DNA of 64,000 nucleotides from Anaerocolumna xylanovorans DSM 12503 (GTDB lineage Bacteria; Bacillota; Clostridia; Lachnospirales; Lachnospiraceae), in the NCBI RefSeq assembly GCF_900143645.1, contig NZ_FRFD01000003.1, positions 806,001-870,000 on the forward strand, read 5' to 3'. The notes under the pieces were generated by a model that saw only the letters and a list, made by a program, of their open reading frames with translations, searched no databases and had not been told where the DNA came from. Shown in pieces: positions 27,501 through 37,092 of this stretch (the stretch's first letter is position 1; each line of letters starts with the position of its first letter). The translations under genes were made by a program, and so were the position numbers.

Positions 27501-30500
27501 TTAGTGTAAATTCCGCGGCTGCAACTTCCGTCAGCCTGAAATGGGCATCGGTATCCGGTGCAGCAGGCTATAATTTATATAGATCCTTTACCGAAACGGG
27601 AATATATACAAAGGTTAACGATTCGCTGATAACCTCAACCGGTTATACAGATACCGGTTTGGACAGTGCCGCCTATTACTATAAGACAGCTTCAGTGAAG
27701 GAAAGCGGAGAATCGTTATTATCTGCGGCAGTATCCGCAGTAACAACACTGGACTTCGGAGACAATGTCAAGATATTTGATCCGTCAATGTCGAGCTCAG
27801 CCATTCAAACAATATGTGATACTATATTTAATCAAATGCAATACAATGAATTTGGCTATGAACGGTATGCACTTTTGTTCAAGCCCGGTTCATACAATGC
27901 AAACATCAATGTAGGTTTTTATACGCAGGTAGCCGGCTTGGGACAAAGACCGGATGATGTGACCATAACGGGATCGGTACGCAGTGAAGCGGACTGGAAT
28001 GGAGGAAATGCGACCATGAACTTTTGGAGAACGGTTGAAAATTTTGCCGATATTCCAACCTATTCCGCAAATCCGTTAGCCCCCGCAGGGACTGAAACAT
28101 GGGCTGTATCACAAGCGGCGCCTATGAGAAGGGTTCATGTAAAGGGTGATTTGATGCTATGGGATCCAAATCCTAACAACTATGACGGCAGTTGGTCCAG
28201 CGGAGGCTACATAGCTGATTCTATCGTAGATGGTACGATTTATTCCGGATCACAGCAGCAATTTTTTACGAGAAACAGTCAGATGAAATCCTGGAACGAT
28301 TCCAACTGGAACATGATGTTTGTAGGGGATACCGGTACGCCGGCTGAAAACTATGAAACAAAAGGATTTACAGTAATCAATCAGACACCTGTAATCAGTG
28401 AGAAGCCTTTTCTTTACTTTGACGGCAATAACTATCGTGTATTTGTTCCTGGTTTAAGAAATAATGTACAGGGAGTTACCTGGCAAAATGATATGGGACC
28501 GGGAACGTCTCTATCCCTTGACCGGTTTGTAGTGGCACATCCTGACACATCAACAGCAGCAAGCTTAAATCAGGCATTGAAAAACGGAAAGAATATTCTC
28601 TTTACACCGGGTATCTATCATCTTAGTGAACCGCTTAGAGTGACGCAGGCTGGTACTGTTTTACTTGGTCTTGGACTGGCAACGCTGACTCCGGATAATG
28701 GAACTGCTGCTATGACAGTAGCGGATGTTGATGGGGTAAAAATAGCCGGTATCTTATTCGAAGCCGGTTTAAATAATTCGAAGGTACTACTTCAGGTGGG
28801 CCCTGCCGCAAGCACAGCAAACCATTCAGCAAATCCTTCGGTACTTAGCGACTTGTTCTTTCGAGTTGGAGGGACCGATGCAGGAAAGACAGATCTTTGC
28901 GTTGCAATAAACAGCAGTAACGTAATAGGGGATCATTTCTGGGTATGGCGCGCAGACCACGGAGCAGGAGTAGGCTGGACAGAGAATGCTGCAAAGAACG
29001 GCCTTATCGTAAATGGTGATAATGTAACCATATATGGCCTGTTCTGTGAACATTTTAATCAGCACTGCACAATATGGAACGGCAATGGAGGGCGTGTATA
29101 TTTTTATCAGAGCGAAATTGCATACGATGTTCCTGATCAGGCAAGTTTTATGGATGGAACGGATAACGGATATGCATCCTATAAGGTTGCTGATACGGTA
29201 ACCTCTCATGAAGCGTGGGGTATGGGAGTATATTCTTATTTCAAAGATGCAGTTATAAAGCTTAACAGTGCAATCAAATGCCCGGATAATGCGGGTATAA
29301 AAATTCATAATGCAACAAGCGTTTTTCTCAATGGGAATGGAGAGATAACGCACATTGTCAACAATACAGGCGATACTGCGAAAGCCGGTAATATGAGGAC
29401 ACTCATTACGGACTACTCAGACAACGTAGAGCAACCGGATATAACACCGATAACAGGCATGTATGCTTCTGCTCAAACGGTAACCATATCGGATGTAACC
29501 CCGGGAACTGCAATCAGGTATACGGTGGATGGGTCGAATCCAACAGCATCGGCAGGAACAATCTATACGGAACCATTCGAGGTATCAGCTGATACAACAG
29601 TAAAAGCAATCGCATATAAAGCAGGTATGAAGGATTCTTATGTGGCAGCGTCAACAATCAAAATTGACACTTCTCTGGAGAATAATATCGCATTAAATAA
29701 GTCGGGAATAGCTTCTACCGGATCAGGATGCCTTGCATTTGACGGCTATATGGATACACGATGGGCATCGGATTGGACAGATCCGCAATGGATAACCGTT
29801 GACCTGGGTTCAAGCTACAGTGTCACAGGAGTGAAGCTTTCCTGGGAGACAGCAGCGGGAAAAGATTACAAAATCCAGGTATCGGGAGATAATGTGCATT
29901 GGACGGATGCTTATAAAAAAACCGGAGGAACCGGCGGAACAGAGAGTATCATCTTTGAACAGCCTGTAATGGGACAATATGTACGAATGTTAGGAACTGC
30001 CAGGGCAACAGGCTTTGGTTATTCGTTGTGGGAATTTGAGGTAAACGGTACACCGGTTGAAAAGGTAGCAAGCCCGGTAATTACGTCGGCAACAGGAACC
30101 TATGGGACAGCCCAGACCGTAACAATCACAGATGCAACAGAAGGAGCAGCCATACGGTATACAATGGACGGAACAGCTCCGTCAGAGAAAAACGGGACAG
30201 TGTATACGGAACCCTTTACGGTGTCAGCTACGACAACAGTAAAAGCGGCAGCTTACAAGTCGGGAATGGCAGTTTCCGATACAGCAACATCTGTAATCAC
30301 CATATCAGCAGTACCAGTGTCACTTAAAATCGAAGCGGAAAACTATATTAATATGAGCGGTGTGGCAGCGGAACCCTGCAATGATATTGGCGGCGGTCAG
30401 AATGTAGGATACATTGATATGGGTGATTGGATGGATTATACTGTCACGGTTGCCACGGCAGGAACCTACACAGTAGATTACAGAGTAAACGGATGGGATG

Positions 30501-31951
30501 CAGGAGCACAGATTCAATTAATGAAGGACAGTAATGTTCTGGCAACTACCGGTACCAATACCGGTAATGCATGGGCAACCGTAACTTCTGAACCCTTTCC
30601 TTTAACGGCAGGAACCTATACGGTCAGAGTTAATATCAGCGGCGGCGGCTTCAATCTCAACTGGATGGAATTCAAACCGTTGGCACAGGCTGAAAAAGCA
30701 GCCACTCCGGTAATTACCCCCGCATCGGGAACCTATGGGACGGCACAGGAGGTAACAATCACAGATGCAACGGGCGGAGCGGCAATACGGTATACAACGG
30801 ATGGAACAACACCGTCAGAGACAAACGGAACCGTATATACGGGAACCTTCACAGTATCAGCTACGACAACAGTAAAAGCGGTAGCTTATAAGTCAGGTAT
30901 GACAGTTTCTGATATAGCAGCTTCTGTAATTACCATATCGTCAGTGCCTGTGTCACTTAAAATCGAAGCAGAAAACTATATTAATATGAGTGGTGTGGCA
31001 GCGGAACCCTGCAATGATATTGGCGGCGGTCAGAACGTAGGGTACATTGATACGGGTGATTGGATGGATTATACTGTCACAGTTGCCACGACAGGAACCT
31101 ACACAGTAGATTACAGAGTGAACGGATGGAATGCAGGAGCACAGATTCAATTAATGAAAGACAGTAATGTTCTGGCAACTACCGGTACCAATACCGGTAA
31201 TGCATGGGCAACCGTAACTTCTGAACCCTTTCCTTTAACGGCAGGAACCTATACGGTCAGAGTTAATATCAGCGGCGGCGGCTTCAATCTCAACTGGATG
31301 GAATTCAAACCGTTGGCACAGGCTGGAAAAGCAGCCACTCCGGTAATTACCCCCGCATCGGGAACCTATGGGACGGCACAGGAGATAACAATCACAGATG
31401 CAACAGAAGGAACAGCAATACGGTATACAACGGATGGAACAGCACCGTCAGAGACAAACGGAACCGTATATACGGGAACCTTCACAGTATCAGCTACGAC
31501 AACAGTAAAAGCGGTAGCGTATAAGTCAGGTATGACAGTTTCTGATACAGCAGCTTCTGTAATTACCATATCGTCAGTGCCTGTGTCACTTAAAATCGAA
31601 GCAGAAAACTATACTAATATGAGCGGTGTGGCAGCGGAACCCTGCAATGATACCAGCGGAGGAGAGAATGTAGGATACATCGACACCGGTGATTGGATGG
31701 ACTATACTGTCACGGTTGCCACCACAGGAACCTACACTGTAGATTACCGAGTGAACGGATGGGATGCAGGAGCCCAGATTCAGTTAATGAAGGACGGTAA
31801 TGTTCTGGCAGCTACCGGTACCAATACAGGAAACATATGGGCAACCGTGACCTCCGGGACCTTTCATTTAACAGCGGGCACTTATACGATAAGACTGAAT
31901 ATCAGTGGCGGAAAGTTTAATTTGAACTGGATGAATTTTAACTTACAATAA
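24506..31951 (+). CDS. Giant secreted beta-1,3-glucanase: GH5 plus beta-helix, discoidin and CBM6 modules
   Basis: A 2481-residue exported protein; signal peptide 1-35 (cut near SHA-A). GH5 spans about 46-530: it starts like fungal exo-beta-1,3-glucanases (DLHGTNLGGWLMQEDWL), with acid/base Glu in YELVNEPV and nucleophile in VNFGEYNF. A discoidin (F5/8 C) domain (84-210) is inserted inside the barrel. Next come discoidin 556-690 and 690-815, chitobiase-C-like domains 825-905 and 910-990, FN3 994-1082, and a right-handed beta-helix region 1088-1640 (ALLFKPGSYNANINVGFYT) resembling GH55-type folds. A further chitobiase-C-like domain, a fourth discoidin domain (1725-1848) and three tandem units of chitobiase-C-like plus CBM6 close the protein. 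There is no surface anchor, so it is probably released. With the GH81 gene it should degrade beta-1,3-glucan. The enzymatic role of the beta-helix is uncertain. Confidence 0.85.
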   Translation: MLHKVISRGNKGLSIALVFTMLFSTIFSVPVTSHAADFVSTDFLKTSGTVIKNNNGTGEIVDLHGTNLGGWLMQEDWLSPLGGGVLSQSGWTATASVGGSPGNAIDGNPGTSWTTGVPQEDGQWFKVDMGSVQYFDRITFDAGSNMGNYPAGSLVQISSDGISWSNMPAGTLEDQRVTVICGAQAARYILIFQSGSKSNPWSIAELNIYMGDDYNMRKALYDRFGQAQGDELILGYQNAWLKVSDLDNIKDMGMNYVRVPISWLELMDMNGNWKTSAWTQLDWLVNNCKQRGIYVVLDLHASPGGASPWASSGQAGPNPNRLWTNPWNQDTTVAIWQGIAEHYKGNATIAGYELVNEPVLGFPETEDQQDQKNAFLNRLYTAVRAIDPDHIIFFGALGSFDAITPPSTYGWTNVAYTAHPYAMEQPTNWDVQNDLIDTKIDEAVQIQNSWNVPVNFGEYNFYFFHDLWEKWMSKMNENHISWANWTYKVRGGMNESGGGNFGFYNTDLNPVPDVNRDDANTIAAKWSKFSTDYFAPNTDFINVVSKYTGGSIAPARGMYDKTGWTASASVTEAGQVPGNALDNNNSTWWSTGVSQANGQWFQVDMGESKTFDQISFETTSAYSGDYPISYVLQVSGDGNSWATLKSGTGFGNKMVLQFPQQSARYIKILQTGSSTEKWWRIGEFNVYSQNIALNKSASASSGTTGNSEAYAFDGNSTTRWESAASDPQWITVDLSSVYKVKGVQLNWALGSAKDYKIQVSADNVNWTDAYTKTGGTGGIENITFNTPVTGQYVRMQGTARTSAAGYSLREFEVYGLAVGATQKAKTPVITPVSGTYATKQTVRITSETPNATIRYTLDGSAPTATAGNIYTGAFTVSDTTTVKAIAYKAGMIISDTATSEITIAIPTKVSTPVISPPPGVHADVQTVSIKVDTPCDTIMYTIDGSTPTAAHGIMYDGIFTVSSTATVKAMAIRTGLTDSDVATSVITIQPVSINPPSGLSVNSAAATSVSLKWASVSGAAGYNLYRSFTETGIYTKVNDSLITSTGYTDTGLDSAAYYYKTASVKESGESLLSAAVSAVTTLDFGDNVKIFDPSMSSSAIQTICDTIFNQMQYNEFGYERYALLFKPGSYNANINVGFYTQVAGLGQRPDDVTITGSVRSEADWNGGNATMNFWRTVENFADIPTYSANPLAPAGTETWAVSQAAPMRRVHVKGDLMLWDPNPNNYDGSWSSGGYIADSIVDGTIYSGSQQQFFTRNSQMKSWNDSNWNMMFVGDTGTPAENYETKGFTVINQTPVISEKPFLYFDGNNYRVFVPGLRNNVQGVTWQNDMGPGTSLSLDRFVVAHPDTSTAASLNQALKNGKNILFTPGIYHLSEPLRVTQAGTVLLGLGLATLTPDNGTAAMTVADVDGVKIAGILFEAGLNNSKVLLQVGPAASTANHSANPSVLSDLFFRVGGTDAGKTDLCVAINSSNVIGDHFWVWRADHGAGVGWTENAAKNGLIVNGDNVTIYGLFCEHFNQHCTIWNGNGGRVYFYQSEIAYDVPDQASFMDGTDNGYASYKVADTVTSHEAWGMGVYSYFKDAVIKLNSAIKCPDNAGIKIHNATSVFLNGNGEITHIVNNTGDTAKAGNMRTLITDYSDNVEQPDITPITGMYASAQTVTISDVTPGTAIRYTVDGSNPTASAGTIYTEPFEVSADTTVKAIAYKAGMKDSYVAASTIKIDTSLENNIALNKSGIASTGSGCLAFDGYMDTRWASDWTDPQWITVDLGSSYSVTGVKLSWETAAGKDYKIQVSGDNVHWTDAYKKTGGTGGTESIIFEQPVMGQYVRMLGTARATGFGYSLWEFEVNGTPVEKVASPVITSATGTYGTAQTVTITDATEGAAIRYTMDGTAPSEKNGTVYTEPFTVSATTTVKAAAYKSGMAVSDTATSVITISAVPVSLKIEAENYINMSGVAAEPCNDIGGGQNVGYIDMGDWMDYTVTVATAGTYTVDYRVNGWDAGAQIQLMKDSNVLATTGTNTGNAWATVTSEPFPLTAGTYTVRVNISGGGFNLNWMEFKPLAQAEKAATPVITPASGTYGTAQEVTITDATGGAAIRYTTDGTTPSETNGTVYTGTFTVSATTTVKAVAYKSGMTVSDIAASVITISSVPVSLKIEAENYINMSGVAAEPCNDIGGGQNVGYIDTGDWMDYTVTVATTGTYTVDYRVNGWNAGAQIQLMKDSNVLATTGTNTGNAWATVTSEPFPLTAGTYTVRVNISGGGFNLNWMEFKPLAQAGKAATPVITPASGTYGTAQEITITDATEGTAIRYTTDGTAPSETNGTVYTGTFTVSATTTVKAVAYKSGMTVSDTAASVITISSVPVSLKIEAENYTNMSGVAAEPCNDTSGGENVGYIDTGDWMDYTVTVATTGTYTVDYRVNGWDAGAQIQLMKDGNVLAATGTNTGNIWATVTSGTFHLTAGTYTIRLNISGGKFNLNWMNFNLQ
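30059..31951 (+). repeat. Three 633-bp in-frame tandem repeats
   Basis: Units 30059-30691, 30692-31324 and 31325-31951 each encode a chitobiase-C-like domain plus a CBM6 domain (211 residues). Units two and three share long identical DNA stretches, including silent positions (for example GCAGCCACTCCGGTAATTAC at 30699 and 31332), so the duplication or conversion is recent. Related units occur at 35808-36815 in the GH81 gene. Confidence 0.85.
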
Positions 31952-31972
31952 AGAGGCTTAAAATACCGGACA

Positions 31973-32003
31973 AAAAGGAGTGGGAAAAGGACTCACTCCT
32001 TTT
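31973..32003 (+). terminator. Terminator between the two glucanase genes
   Basis: AAAAGGAGTG (31973-31982) pairs perfectly with CACTCCTTTT (31994-32003), 21 bases after the GH5 stop. The GH81 gene may still be reached by readthrough, since no clear promoter is seen in the 39 bases that follow. Confidence 0.7.
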
Positions 32004-32042
32004 CGAATGAAGTTAAGCTTATAGGATGAGGAGGTTAAAGGT

Positions 32043-35000
32043 ATGAATAAAATGGTTCGTATTTTAAAGAAAAGATTGAACAGGTATATAGCTTTTTTCA
32101 TAACATTCAGTATGATTTTTGAAATGGCCTGGATACAGGAAGCCAAAGCGGATTCAGGGTCTTATCTTTTATCATTGGACAGGCCGGCATATGCTTCAAC
32201 CGCAAATGGCGGAGATGTGGCCACAAGAGCAACGGATGAAGATATCAATACAGCATGGGGGGCAGCATGGAATATAGACAATCAATGGATTGATGTAGAT
32301 TTGGGTGCAGCGGCAAATATTGACCGTGTGGTATTATCATGGCAAAGCCCTAATACCTATGCAACCCGGTATAAAATACAGGTATCAAATGATGAAGTGA
32401 ATTGGCAGACAATACATACACAGGATAATGGCACCGGGGGTGTCAGAGTGCCGGATGTGAATGGAAATGATTATTGTGTAGAGGATTTGACTGTCAGCGG
32501 TACCGGACGCTATGTGCGTATGTATGCGCCAAAATGTGTTACCGGGTACGGCGTTGCCCTTCGCGATTTCAAGATTTACGGTACAGGAGGCATTGCTCTT
32601 CCTCCAAAGGATACTGTCAATCTTGCACTGAACCGGACGGTAACGGTTTCCTCATTCCTGCAGCCCTGGTGGTCAAAGGATGCCAATGGCAATGTTACGG
32701 TTCCGTTAACAGGTGCACAGGCAGTTGATGGAAAACAGTCGACGTATTGGCTGTCGGATACAACGGGAGATCCCAATACCCAGTGGATGTATGTGGACCT
32801 TGGGCAGACCTGTACAATTGGGGAAGCGGATATTACCTGGGATGCCGAGTTTGGAAGAGTTTATGATATACAGGTATCAAATGACGCACAAAACTGGACC
32901 ACCATTTACCGGCAAATGCATGGAACCGGTGAACCGGAATATATTCCGCTCTATGCCACGGCACGGTATGTGAAAATGCAGGGAATTGCAATGGGGAGAG
33001 GTTCGGGCTACTCTATCCATGAATTTAAGGTTTTGCAGTATGTATCCGGAGATCCCAAACCTGCCTATACAATTGAACCATTACCTGCCCCGCAGACAGT
33101 AGCCGATGGACAGGGCAGCTATTTAACGGATGATACCACTTTGGCACAACCAAGGGACCCCAAATATGTTACAAGTAATATTAATGGTCCCATTCCATCC
33201 AATGACTGGTGGACCTCCGTTATCTATAAACGTCTTAGCGATGGAATGGCAGCCTTGCCTTTAATGTATCAGTATTATGATACAGGTCTTGGGTTCTATT
33301 ATGCAAGTAAGCTCTTTACAGCTCCCAATGACGGAGGAATGGATACAAAATGTAATAATATGGATTTGTATATTGGTACAAGCAGTATTGTAAATGCGCC
33401 TGCAGCAAAGCTTGACGGCTATGGAGATTACTCTGCGACTATTGTATTTAGTGATAATGATACACCGAAGATGAAGACAACTTTAATCAAAGGATCACCC
33501 TATATATACAATACTTTCACGGAGCCTGGTTCGGTAGAAGTATCAGGTACTGCAATAGTAGGCTTATTTGATGATAATAATAAGCCTGTTCTTACAAAAG
33601 ACGGTGACTCTATAACAGGGGACCATATCGGTATTGAAGTAACCAATACCGATACAGCGCCTGTAACGGATGTATTAACGCATGATTATGGTATTTTTGC
33701 ACCGGAAGGCACCGTATTTACAAGGGTAGGAAGCAAGATAAAGATAAGTCTTGGAAGCGGCGGGAACTATATGGTTGTCGGAGTTCTTCCGGAAAGAGCA
33801 GATTTGAATTATGTTTATCAGCATGCCTATGCCGTTGTTACAAATACGTCGGTTTCCTACCGTTATGACGAAACCTCGGCAAATGTTATTACAACCTATA
33901 CAAATACAGTGGATTTAAAACGTGCGGGCTTTTCATCAAGCTCATTGATGGCGCTTTTTCCTACCCAATGGAAATACACCAATGCAGGACTGACAAACAA
34001 AAGCTATACATCGGCACGGGGTACTATGAAAGTTCTTGAGGGAAATTCATTTACTGCAACAAATAAATTCTATGGTATTACACCGTCCTTTGGTGAACCT
34101 ACGGAATCGGGTTCCTACAGCCGTGAGCAGATGATGAATTACCTGAACACCTTCAAAGCAAGTGTTACCAAGGATTACTGGGTAGCAGACCCTTACTGGG
34201 AAGGTAAAAAAATGCATCCGCTGTCAATGGCTATCCTTATTTCCCAACAGCTTGGTGAATACGAAATGAGGGATGAGTTTATCAGTATCTTAAGAAAAAT
34301 TTTGGTAAACTGGCTAACCTATGACGGATCCGATGATTATCCTTACTATATGTACTATTCGTCCGATTGGGGAACCTTGATAGGACAGGGCGGAGATCAC
34401 GGAATGGGCATCAATCTTTCCGACCATCATTTTCTGTGGGGATATTTTACTTTTGCAGCAGGCGTGGTTGCTTCTTATGATAAAGACTTTGTCAGGAATT
34501 ATGGGGGCATGGTAGAACAGCTGCTAAGGGATGCGCAAAACCCGTATAGAAATGACCCGATGTATCCCTGGATGAGAAACTTTGACCCCTATGAAGGACA
34601 TTCCTGGGCAGGCGGATATGGAGATAACCAAAGCAGCAACAACCAGGAATCCTCCTCAGAAGCAACCTTTGCCTGGGCAGGGGAATATTTATGGGGGCTG
34701 GCTACCGGAAATAATACTTACAGGGATGCGGGAATCTGGGGTTTCACATTAGAAGTGAATGCGATAGAACAATATTGGTTTGATTATGACCAGGATAATT
34801 GGGCCAGTGACTATGATCCGGGCGTTACAGGAATGGTATGGGGAAATGCATATACATACGGAACATATTTCTCGGGGAATCCAAGCTGTATTTATGGAAT
34901 CCACTGGCTGCCGGTTTCTCCGGTGTTAACTTATTTAGGATATGATCCTGTGGTCGCTTCCAGGATTTACAGTGACTATAGGAGAGATGAAGATTCCTAT

Positions 35001-36815
35001 CAGGCAAAACTTGCCGCACAGGGAACGCCGGATGCTGATCCGGAAGGGTGGTTCCATATTATATGGCCTTTTGAAGCACTGTCCGATCCACAGGCAGTTA
35101 TCAATAAATGGAATGACAGCAAGCTGCCGGACGATGAAAGATTTAATTCCTACTGGTTTGTTCAGAATATGGCTGCAAAGGGAAACCGTACAACCGATGT
35201 CTGGTCAAGCAACTGGACCAGCTATCAGGTATTTAAGAAAGGGACAGGGTACAGTGCGGTTATCTGGAATCCTACAGATTCTACCAAATTTGTGCAGTTC
35301 TGTAATAGCAATGGCAATATAGGATCAGCGTACGTACCTGCCAAAGCTACGCTGACGGTAAATCCTTTCATAAATAATGGAGTACCGGCAGTAACGGTAC
35401 CGGAAGCGGCACCTGATCCGGCACCATTGGTTGTTCCGGGATTGATAGAGGCCGAAGATTATTTCACAAACTTTAGCTGTATGACAGAAAGCTGCTCCGA
35501 AGGAGGAATGAGCCTTGCCTATATTGATTCGGGAGATTCAGCACTTTATGATGTAAATGTGCAGGCAGAAGGTGATTATACCGTTTCCTTCAGAGTCAAT
35601 AATATTGGCAGTGCGCCAGGGCAAATACAATTAAAATCCAGTCTTACCGGGAGTAAGGTCCTTTCCGCTGTAAATATTCCTGTTACGGGTAATTGGTCGA
35701 CAATTACCGGGACAGTTCATTTGAAAGCCGGCATCCAAAGACTAAAGGTCTATTTTAGTGCAGGCGGTTTTAATTTTAACTGGTTTTCTATTAATACAGT
35801 GAATGGGGAAAAGGTCCAAACTCCTGAAATTACACCAAAGACAGGAATCTATGCGGCAGCACAAAATGTAACAATTACAGATGCAACGGGTGGAGCAAGC
35901 ATACGGTATACAACGGATGGAACAGCTCCGTCGGAGACAAACGGGACAATATATACAGAGACTTTTACAGTATCTGCTACCACAACAGTAAAGGCAATTG
36001 CCTACAAGCCGGGAATGGTGGAATCCGATACGGCAACATCTGTAATCACCATATCATCAGTACCGCAGTCACTTAAAATTGAAGCAGAAAACTATACCGG
36101 TATGAGTGGTGTAGCAACGGAACCCTGCGGTGATGCCGGCGGCGGAGAAAATGTAGGATATATAGACACAGGCGATTGGATGGATTACATTGTCAATATA
36201 CCAAGTGCAGGTACCTATACGGTTGACTATAGGGTGAAGGGCTGGGATACCGGAGCACAGATACAGTTAAAACAAGGCGATACTATTTTGACTGCTACCG
36301 GAGTAAATACGGACAATGTATGGAATACAATAACTTCGGCTTCCTTTACGCTGTCAGCAGGACCACAGGTAGTGAGGGTGTATGCAGGCGGCGGAGGGTT
36401 TAATCTCAACTGGATGGAATTCAAACCGTTGACACAGACTGAGCCCAAGTCACTTAAAATCGAAGCAGAAAACTATATCAGTATGAGCGGTGTGGCAACA
36501 GAACCCTGCAGTGATACCAGCGGCGGAGAAAATGTAGGATACATCGATACAGATGATTGGATGGATTATACCATCACGGTTGCCACGGCAGGGACCTACA
36601 CAGTAGATTACAGAGTGAACGGATGGGATGCGGGAGCGCAGATTCAGTTAATGAAGGATGGTAATATTCTGGCGGCTACCGGTACCAATACGGGAAATGT
36701 TTGGGCAACCGTAACTTCCGAACCCTTTCATCTAACAGCAGGCACCTATACGATAAGATTGAATATCAGCGGCGGCAAGTTTAATTTGAACTGGATGAAT
36801 TTTAATTTACAATAA
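32043..36815 (+). CDS. Secreted GH81 endo-beta-1,3-glucanase with discoidin and CBM6 modules
   Basis: A 1590-residue exported protein with a signal peptide of about 36 residues (cut near AKA-D). Discoidin domains lie at about 45-180 and 195-332. The GH81 domain (about 345-1110) opens with GPIPSNDWWTSVIYKRL. Asp794 (NLSDHHFLWGYF) fits the acid and Glu869/Glu873 (NNQESSSEATFAW) the base region; the spacing matches characterised GH81 enzymes. The tail carries CBM6-like 1134-1250, a chitobiase-C-like domain, then two CBM6 domains to the C-terminus. GH81 cleaves internal beta-1,3 bonds (laminarin, curdlan, fungal wall). The last CBM6 is nearly identical to that ending the upstream gene, ending in the same 12 residues. 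Confidence 0.92.
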   Translation: MNKMVRILKKRLNRYIAFFITFSMIFEMAWIQEAKADSGSYLLSLDRPAYASTANGGDVATRATDEDINTAWGAAWNIDNQWIDVDLGAAANIDRVVLSWQSPNTYATRYKIQVSNDEVNWQTIHTQDNGTGGVRVPDVNGNDYCVEDLTVSGTGRYVRMYAPKCVTGYGVALRDFKIYGTGGIALPPKDTVNLALNRTVTVSSFLQPWWSKDANGNVTVPLTGAQAVDGKQSTYWLSDTTGDPNTQWMYVDLGQTCTIGEADITWDAEFGRVYDIQVSNDAQNWTTIYRQMHGTGEPEYIPLYATARYVKMQGIAMGRGSGYSIHEFKVLQYVSGDPKPAYTIEPLPAPQTVADGQGSYLTDDTTLAQPRDPKYVTSNINGPIPSNDWWTSVIYKRLSDGMAALPLMYQYYDTGLGFYYASKLFTAPNDGGMDTKCNNMDLYIGTSSIVNAPAAKLDGYGDYSATIVFSDNDTPKMKTTLIKGSPYIYNTFTEPGSVEVSGTAIVGLFDDNNKPVLTKDGDSITGDHIGIEVTNTDTAPVTDVLTHDYGIFAPEGTVFTRVGSKIKISLGSGGNYMVVGVLPERADLNYVYQHAYAVVTNTSVSYRYDETSANVITTYTNTVDLKRAGFSSSSLMALFPTQWKYTNAGLTNKSYTSARGTMKVLEGNSFTATNKFYGITPSFGEPTESGSYSREQMMNYLNTFKASVTKDYWVADPYWEGKKMHPLSMAILISQQLGEYEMRDEFISILRKILVNWLTYDGSDDYPYYMYYSSDWGTLIGQGGDHGMGINLSDHHFLWGYFTFAAGVVASYDKDFVRNYGGMVEQLLRDAQNPYRNDPMYPWMRNFDPYEGHSWAGGYGDNQSSNNQESSSEATFAWAGEYLWGLATGNNTYRDAGIWGFTLEVNAIEQYWFDYDQDNWASDYDPGVTGMVWGNAYTYGTYFSGNPSCIYGIHWLPVSPVLTYLGYDPVVASRIYSDYRRDEDSYQAKLAAQGTPDADPEGWFHIIWPFEALSDPQAVINKWNDSKLPDDERFNSYWFVQNMAAKGNRTTDVWSSNWTSYQVFKKGTGYSAVIWNPTDSTKFVQFCNSNGNIGSAYVPAKATLTVNPFINNGVPAVTVPEAAPDPAPLVVPGLIEAEDYFTNFSCMTESCSEGGMSLAYIDSGDSALYDVNVQAEGDYTVSFRVNNIGSAPGQIQLKSSLTGSKVLSAVNIPVTGNWSTITGTVHLKAGIQRLKVYFSAGGFNFNWFSINTVNGEKVQTPEITPKTGIYAAAQNVTITDATGGASIRYTTDGTAPSETNGTIYTETFTVSATTTVKAIAYKPGMVESDTATSVITISSVPQSLKIEAENYTGMSGVATEPCGDAGGGENVGYIDTGDWMDYIVNIPSAGTYTVDYRVKGWDTGAQIQLKQGDTILTATGVNTDNVWNTITSASFTLSAGPQVVRVYAGGGGFNLNWMEFKPLTQTEPKSLKIEAENYISMSGVATEPCSDTSGGENVGYIDTDDWMDYTITVATAGTYTVDYRVNGWDAGAQIQLMKDGNILAATGTNTGNVWATVTSEPFHLTAGTYTIRLNISGGKFNLNWMNFNLQ

Positions 36816-36860
36816 AAAATTTCTATTGCACAAGAGACTAATCTTTAGGCAGAGTTAATT

Positions 36861-36907
36861 GGAGGGAAGCAAGCTTGAAAAATCAACAATAAGCGAAGCT
36901 TCCCTCC
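36861..36907 (+). terminator. Inverted repeat after the GH81 gene
   Basis: GGAGGGAAGC (36861-36870) pairs perfectly with GCTTCCCTCC (36898-36907) across a 27-base AT-rich loop. It is placed like a terminator 45 bases after the stop, but without a T run. Confidence 0.45.
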
Positions 36908-36972
36908 TTGCAATGGTAAAGCCATAAACGGACTAAATTGGCCAAGTTGTTAAAATTATGTATTTAAACTAC

Positions 36973-37014
36973 TTGACACGGGGAAAAGCATCCTTTATAC
37001 TAAGAATAGTTCTT
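36973..37014 (+). promoter_or_regulatory. Peroxide operon promoter with PerR/Fur-like box
   Basis: TTGACA (36973-36978), 17-base spacer, TATACT (36996-37001). Immediately downstream, AAGAATAGTTCTT (37002-37014) is a perfect 5-3-5 palindrome in the start region, similar in form to PerR/Fur boxes. A Fur-family gene and a catalase gene lie in the operon it drives. Confidence 0.65.
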
Positions 37015-37092
37015 GTTATTAATTTGAAAAACTTTATTTATTGCACGAAAAGGGAAAGCAACGGATTTAACGGTTGTTGAGGAGGTATTACT

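Noticed and set aside
28826..29353. Antisense ORF of 175 codons in the beta-helix region
   Set aside because: Shadow of a strongly supported forward frame; no promoter or ribosome site.
30059..31951. Possible CRISPR-like or satellite array
   Set aside because: The 633-bp period is in frame and encodes chitobiase-C-like and CBM6 domains; there are no short repeats with unique spacers.
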